This document shows positions 58,438-64,000 of a stretch of 64,000 nt of DNA, in pieces. Source of the stretch: Hsuehochloa calcarea (taxonomy: Eukaryota > Streptophyta > Magnoliopsida > Poales > Poaceae); the NCBI GenBank assembly GCA_036346395.1, contig CM070598.1:5253517-5317516 (forward strand), read 5' to 3'. The translations under genes were made by a program, and so were the position numbers. Positions within the stretch are counted from its first letter, which is position 1. Every line of letters starts with the position of its first letter. Under the pieces are notes generated by a model. That model was not told where the DNA came from. It did no database searches and saw only the letters and a program-made list of their open reading frames with translations.

Positions 58438-60492
58438 CTATTGGTTTAGTAGTAGACCCAGAACTATACCATGGAAGGTATATTTCTCAGGTTTTACTTT
58501 TGACTTGGGAATTTGCATTTCTTCTAATGTTCTAGTAAATAAAATATTTAAAGAACTACCACCATCTACTAAAACTCGATTGACTCTGCAATGATTTATA
58601 GTAGGTTCTACAACAATAGGAAACATACCTGGTCGAGTTGAAGGGATGGGACAGTCTTCTTTGCTAAAGGAGATGATTGTCTCCGACCATCTAGATGGCT
58701 TGACGGTGATCGAAGATTCGGCAAGGTTCACTTCCCGTTCCACGACCTTCAAATGGCGCCTAGATTCATATGAGGAGGACCTACCAAAGATCATATCAAC
58801 GGTGTGTTGAGACTCCTGATACTCCATATATTTGTCGCCATCCTTGTCCTTCTTAGAGTTTGGCTCTCCAAGCTCTTGTATAGAGGGAAAATGACACTTA
58901 CCTAAATAATAGTCTTCTAGATTCTTCTGCCAGGATCGGCAGGTGCACAAATCATGCCCTACAGCCTGATGAAGTGGACATCACTTATTGTTCTTTTTGT
59001 ATTCAACGGACGGAGCTTTTACCTTGTTACGACCGGAAAATCCTTCTTGCCCTTGGTAAATTTCTCAGGAATTTCAAGGACATCATTATTGTTGGGCTTG
59101 AGATTCTTCTTACCATTAAGAGCATTCTTAAGTTTCTTCTTCGATTTATCCAGGCCTGGTTGAAGAATTTTCTCTTTTGGATCAATGACCTTATTCCATT
59201 CGGCCGCCTCACTAGCAGTCGCGTACCTACCAGCCATGTTGAAAAGATCGACGATCGTTCATGGAGGATTCATTATGATGTCCCCTGTAAACCGTCGATT
59301 CCTTAATCCTACCTTGAAAGCCTGAATAACAAATGAATCTGTGACCTCTGGAATTGAGTTACGAACGGGCTAAACATCTTGATGTATTGTCGAAGAGTTT
59401 CATTTGGTTCTTGCTGGATTCGATGAAGATCGTCTTCCTTTCCATGGTGATCGTACGTCTCCTGAAAGTTCGCGATCAATAGGTCGCAGAGTTGCTCCTG
59501 GGTATAAATTGATCCGACTGATAGGTTGAGTAACCACGACTGGACATATCCCTCAAGTACCGTGGGTAAGTAGTTTGTCATCACATTATCATCACACCAG
59601 TAACTCTGATGATGGTAGTGTAGATCTGAAGAAATTCTGATGGATTTTGAGCTTCATGGAATTTCTCAAACTTTGCTGGTCGGAATTTGTTCGGCCAGCG
59701 CACTGCTTGGAATCCTGCCGAGAATGCTCGACAGCCCGTAATTGAGTCATAGCGCCTTCTTTGAAAAGGAGCCGGATTGTACTCGGTTGGGGACCGGTTC
59801 CTCAAATTGGCATACCGGGTATCCGGTGTCCCAATCCAGTCGTGGACGTTAGTATAATGCCTTCAACCGATAGCCTGTTAACATGATGTCAAATATCACC
59901 TGAGCCAAGCGGTCGTTCTTCTTGACGAGGGGGAGGACTGGCTGCATGGAAGAGTCGTCTTCCCTCGTGACTCCTGTGTCCGAATTTTTGAGGAGGTCTC
60001 GGCATCGAACGATCTCTAGTTCGACCGGGCTGACCCCTACTAAGGGAGGAACGCTGGGACGAACTCGTTGCAGGTTCTGTATTGTTACCGAGGGCCTCAA
60101 AGGATTTCTGCTGAAAGAAGGTGTTCAATGACTCGAATTCCCTTTCGACCCCCTGGATTGTCCTGTTCAACCCATCATGTGAAGTGGGGTAGAAACGGGT
60201 GAATTAACCGATCAATGTCCATCAACTCCATTGCCTCCGTCATCTATGGTTGGTACTTGAGTGTCTGTGCCATTTCCACCAACGGGTGTTGGCAGGATAA
60301 GCTGTGGAGGACGGTGCACGATATCTTAATTGGTATCACCGATTGCATTAACTTCGTGCCTACAGCAGCAATCTTCCGATGAGCTCCCACAATAACTAAG
60401 GGAGAGCCTTCCACTACTTCGGTAAGGAGCGTCCACGATGGGGAATGACTTGAGCTTACCGTCTCCAGTGGGCTTTGTGGTACACTGAGCAT
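58438..60492 (-). pseudogene. RIRE2-like gag and protease
   Basis: Gag: NYLPTVLEGYVQSWLLNLSV, IANFQETYDHHGKEDDLHRI and QQEPNETLRQYIKMFSPFV (59309-59584), AGRYATASEAAEWNKVIDPK (59019-59237). Protease: GMFPIVVEPTINHCRVNRVL then VDGGSSLNILF (58438-58700); the usual DGGSS active site is present. The N terminus is in pieces between 59581 and 60492. Several frameshifts and stops. Confidence 0.85.
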
Positions 60493-60780
60493 GCTCCGGT
60501 GGATACCCGATCATATGCTGAGTTTTTATTATCTTTACCTAGCCTTCGACTGGTGGTAATTTCATTAACACCCTTACCAGGTGTCGGTTGGCCCCCGGAA
60601 TGTATAGGAGTCGTTATATTCTTCACATGTACTTTGAGAGGTTGAGCAAAAACAAAGGCAGAAAAGATAAAATTATATACCAACAAAATACGGCAATGTG
60701 GTGAACCCGATATTACAAGAAAAAATATATATAATAAATTCGGATCCAATTCATCAGATGGAAAAATATGCAAATTTTAA

Positions 60781-61639
60781 AGTATATCGGACGAATAAAA
60801 ATTCGACTATTATAAATTTTTTTTCTTACAACACGTAACAATACAAATTTTATAGCACATGTAACTCACAGAGAAATTACCGGAAGATACGTAGCTCTTC
60901 TCTCTTTTTTTTTTAAAAAAAAAAGAAAGTACGTACTTGGCCTTGCAGCGAGAGAGGCGAGCCACGCGTGTACCGACGAGGGAAACCGACGCATAGGTGT
61001 CATCATTTGAATAACCGGGCTCCGACAACCAAACGACGCATCTAAGCTGCACTTTTGTTTCCTCTCGTCGGAGTGAGGACCCCACGGAGGTGGTTGCTCC
61101 TATCCTACTTCCAGCAAACTTGTCGCTAGTAATCCTGCACTGATGCCACCATTTTTTTGATCCTTAATTTTGGCTTCTCCCTGTCGTCCAGCCCAGCCCA
61201 TTCTATTGCCCCCCTAACTACTGATTAATTGCGACATCGATCATGTCTGTCTCTTTGAAACTGAGATGGCCTCCGATCGAGGAGGATTCAGCAGGAAGCT
61301 TCTAGAGGACGATAGGTGTGTCATGTGTGACTTGTGAGAAAGCCTCTGATAATGTGAAGTGGCTCGGTTTAGGTCCACCTCATATGCTCGTATGCAGGCA
61401 TAGTCATATATACCACCTTTGATTGGCAATTTCTTTTGGATGATATTTCTGAAGGCTATTTTTGAGATATATAACTGCTATCTCAGCCATCTAATCTTTG
61501 ACTTTGATTGGAGTAGTAACGATGTTAAGACGCTTTTACCGTTGCGGGAGTAGTAAAATAGCTATTATTTATTGCATACAGAAGAACGATCCAAGGTAAA
61601 ATGATGTATACGTGCGACCGTTGATCCCTCAAAATGGTT
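60781..61639. other. Gene-free interval
   Basis: An A/T homopolymer cluster at 60900-60930 and moderately GC-rich DNA to 61200. No gene or transposon ends recognised. Confidence 0.4.
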
Positions 61640-62060
61640 GGCTAGAAACCAACTTATGAAGAAAACAAGAAGCAGTCTTCGACCAAGCTGTCGAAGTCGA
61701 AAGCTGTACCGAAGCCGAACGACCAGGTCAAAGAGGTTTCTTTGGATCCACATGAGTCATCAAAAACTGTTCGCATCAGAGATACTTTCGACTCCAAATG
61801 GAAATACGCCCTCATCACTTTCCTCTGAGTAAACGCAGATGTCTTCACGTGGCAAGCATCAAATATGCCCGGAGTCCCTAAAGAAGTGATCGAGTACAGG
61901 CTAGGTTTACGGCTTGACAAAGTACCCGTAAAACAAAAAATACAGAGATTTGCTCCTGATCGACGAAATACTATCAAATCAGAATTAAACAAGCTACTTA
62001 AAGCAAACTTTATAAGAGAAGTCAACCACCCAGAGTGGTTGGCCAATCTTGCTACGCTTA
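61640..62060 (+). pseudogene. Gypsy pol fragment (RT lead-in), opposite strand
   Basis: The plus frame reads KPNDQVKEVSLDPHESSKTV, YALITFL, a stop, VNADVFTWQASNMPGVPKEV and RFAPDRRNTIKSELNKLLKA, then NFIREVNHPEWLANLATL. It is the same lineage and region as 57700-57990. Coding ends at about 62060, where a minus-strand gypsy fragment begins. Confidence 0.8.
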
Positions 62061-63370
62061 CTCAAATATCGTTGTACGGTCTTATGATCTCGTAGACTTC
62101 ACAATGACATCGATGAGATAATGACGCTAAATCTTCAAAGCATGCACTACGGCAGCTAATTCCAAGTCATGGGTAGGATAGTTCTCTTCATGAGGCCTTA
62201 ATTGCCTTGACGCATAAGCGATGCCTCTTCCTTCTTGCATAAGTACACATCCTAGTCCTTGGCCAAGCATCACAAGAGATATCAAAATCCTTACTAATAT
62301 CCCAAAAACTAGCACCGAGTCAAGTCGACGCTTTCTTTAATTCTTGAAAACTTTCTTCACAAGTCAGTCCAAATAAACTTCTTCTCTTTCTTCAACAATT
62401 GCGTAAGAGGTTTAGCAATCGTTGAGAACCCTTCAATGAAACGACGATAGTATCCCGCCATTCCCAAGAAACTACGAATTTGAGTAACCGCTTTGGCCGC
62501 TCCCAATTCATTACACCTTTAACCTTTCCGGTCAATCACTATTCCTTCTACTGTCATTACATGACCGAGAAAATCAACTTTCTTCTTCCAAAAGTCACAC
62601 TTGCTTGAACTTGGCATACAAATGATGTCCTCTGAGCTTCTAGGATTAATCTCAAATGTCCTCAGATGTTCTTCTTCCGACTTTGAGTATACCAAAATAT
62701 CATCGATGAATACTACCACGAACTTATCCAAATATTCCATGAATACTTTGTTCATCATGTTCATGAAATAGGCAGGGGCATTAGTCAATCCAAAAGACAT
62801 GACTAGAAACTCATAATGTCCATACCGGGTTGAGAAAGCGGTCTTTGGTACATCCTTAGGACAAATCTTTAACTGATGGTAACCTGATCGTAGATCGATC
62901 TTGGAGAATACTCCGGCTCCTTTCATCTGGTCGAACAAATCATCTATTCTGGGCAATGGGTACTTGTTCTTGATGGTGACTTCGTTGAGAGAACGATAAT
63001 CGATACACATTCTCATACTTCCATCTTTCTTCTTAACGAACAAAACAGGTGCTCCCCATGGCGACGAACTAGGTCTTACAAAACCTTTCTCCAGTAGTTC
63101 TTCTATCTGCTTCTTCATTTCCACAAGTTCATCGACTGGCATCCGATAGGGTCTCTTGGAAATTGGTGCTGTTCCTGGCACTAGATCGATGACAAACTCA
63201 ATGTCACGGTCCGGTGGCATTCCTGGTAACTCTTCTGGAAATACATCTGGGTAATCTCTGACTACAGGTACGTCTTCCAAAGAAATTGTCTTCGCATCGT
63301 TGACTACCAATTGTCCATCACGCATCGAGGTGGCTAGAAATTCTACTTTCTTTCCCCGTGATATCCTCAA
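62061..63370 (-). pseudogene. Chromovirus-type gypsy RT and RNase H
   Basis: RT frame of 283 residues (62519-63370): [80 protein letters not shown] and the catalytic [18 protein letters not shown], all intact; then [20 protein letters not shown]. RNase [21 protein letters not shown] and [17 protein letters not shown] (62127-62315), ending at about 62065. The segment 62316-62518 joins them in broken frames. Best preserved pol in the window, but frameshifted after the RT and truncated. Tekay/Del-like by the text VILGMDWL in the protease. Confidence 0.88.
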
Positions 63371-64000
63371 TTGTCACGGCTCTTCGCCACAATCTAGCAT
63401 CGCTTATGTTTGGATAACCAATCCATACCAAGGATGACATCTATGGTCTGAGTGTCTAGAACTATTAGGTTGGCTAGAAACTCAACTCCAGCTATGAGTA
63501 GCCTAGCTCCTAAACATCCAACTTTAGAACTTAGCTCGCTCCAGCGATCGACTAACAGAGTATGCTTAAGATGCATAACTTCCAATTTGTTCTTAGTTGC
63601 AAAAATTCCGAAACAAACGAATGCTAAGCTCCGTAATCAAATGTAATCGATGCACGTGTATCGAATTTACTAGGAACTTACCCAAGATAACGCCAGTGCT
63701 TCTTGGGCTCCTCTAGAGTGACGTGGTTGACACGGCTCGACCATCGATGGCGTGTGCTCCTCCGGATTGACCGGAGCTTGAGAAGTTCCTTGATGGTTGC
63801 CTTGTACCGCGCCTTGGCCGTGTGTTCCCAAGGTTGAAGCGCATCGAGTGATAGTCCCATTCTGCGACATCGGTTGGCGAAATGCCCCGCCGACGGCTGT
63901 AAAGCAAACTCGTTGTATTCTCGTGGGTTGCTTATCGGATTGGAGTTGATCGCGCAGGTTGCGAAGTTCGAGCAATCGGGCGAGGTCTTTGCCAAGTTGG
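63371..64000 (-). pseudogene. Chromovirus-type protease and gag C terminus
   Basis: Protease region: GVEFLANLIVLDTQTIDVIL then GMDWLSKH (63394-63585). Gag end: a zinc-knuckle remnant with AGHFANRCRRMG near 63870 in a shifted frame, and PREYNEFALQPS. The element continues beyond the right edge of the window. Frameshift between the two gag frames at about 63870-63900. Confidence 0.75.

Larger units (their letters stand above)
56761..60780 (-). mobile_element. Gypsy element, RIRE2-like, truncated at both ends
   Basis: Minus-strand order: leader (60500-60780), gag (58950-60492), protease (58438-58700), pol spacer (57980-58290), RT (57099-57698), RNase H (56763-57008). This is the Ty3/gypsy order. 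Neither LTR is visible. The RNase H frame ends where the CACTA element begins. Confidence 0.85.

Overview
This window looks like repeat-rich nuclear DNA from a grass (Poaceae). Supporting signs are the GC-rich DUF506 gene with grass-like introns, Stowaway-type and other MITEs, a CACTA element with subterminal repeats of the kind known from rice, a copia LTR starting with the TGTTGGAAATATGCCC terminus known from grass elements (Angela/BARE/RIRE1 type), and gypsy pol pieces of RIRE2-like and chromovirus type. The species cannot be named from sequence alone. I see only one gene with a near-complete structure; most of the rest is transposable elements, several nested, in various states of decay.

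Layout. 1-880: a possible promoter/5' UTR of a minus-strand gene off the left edge, then a 210-bp tandem pair. 882-6781: a copia-type solo LTR (minus, 5-bp duplication ACTGT) split by a gypsy-type solo LTR (3165-6282); a 910-bp tandem duplication spans the junction of the two. 7408-9241 and 16133-17698: two copies of a decayed gene fragment, the first inside a Mutator-like element with about 180-bp inverted termini. 9784-16126: a copia element (minus) lacking its 5' LTR. 17700-21500: gene-poor DNA with microsatellites. 21524-22846: the DUF506 (PDDEXK_6) gene, minus strand, three exons, with an apparent frameshift in exon 1.

23555-26493 (plus): remains of a plant mobile domain (PMD) gene, then a 120-bp tandem array, a TATA box and a GRF zinc-finger pseudogene. 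27337-33653: a copia element with both LTRs and a GTGTG duplication, internally deleted. 34016-35798: a Stowaway MITE, short repeats and AT-rich DNA. 35799-41433: a gypsy-type LTR interrupted by a piece of copia LTR joined to a gypsy 3' end. 41434-45664 (minus): a Mutator-like transposase pseudogene with a SWIM finger, broken by a copia solo LTR (duplication ACATG), and directly downstream a first exon homologous to the GRF gene at 25.7 kb. 45665-48870: AT-rich arrays and two MITEs. 49354-53536: a 4.2-kb gypsy-type solo LTR (duplication ACCTC). 53695-56760: the TNP2 half of a CACTA element, inserted in the RNase H region of a RIRE2-like gypsy element (56761-60780). 61640-64000: two gypsy pol fragments facing each other.

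The most interesting association is the repeated linkage of a MULE transposase, a GRF zinc-finger gene and a PMD gene. It suggests a Mutator-like family that carries accessory GRF and PMD genes. All copies here are broken, so function would have to be tested on intact relatives.
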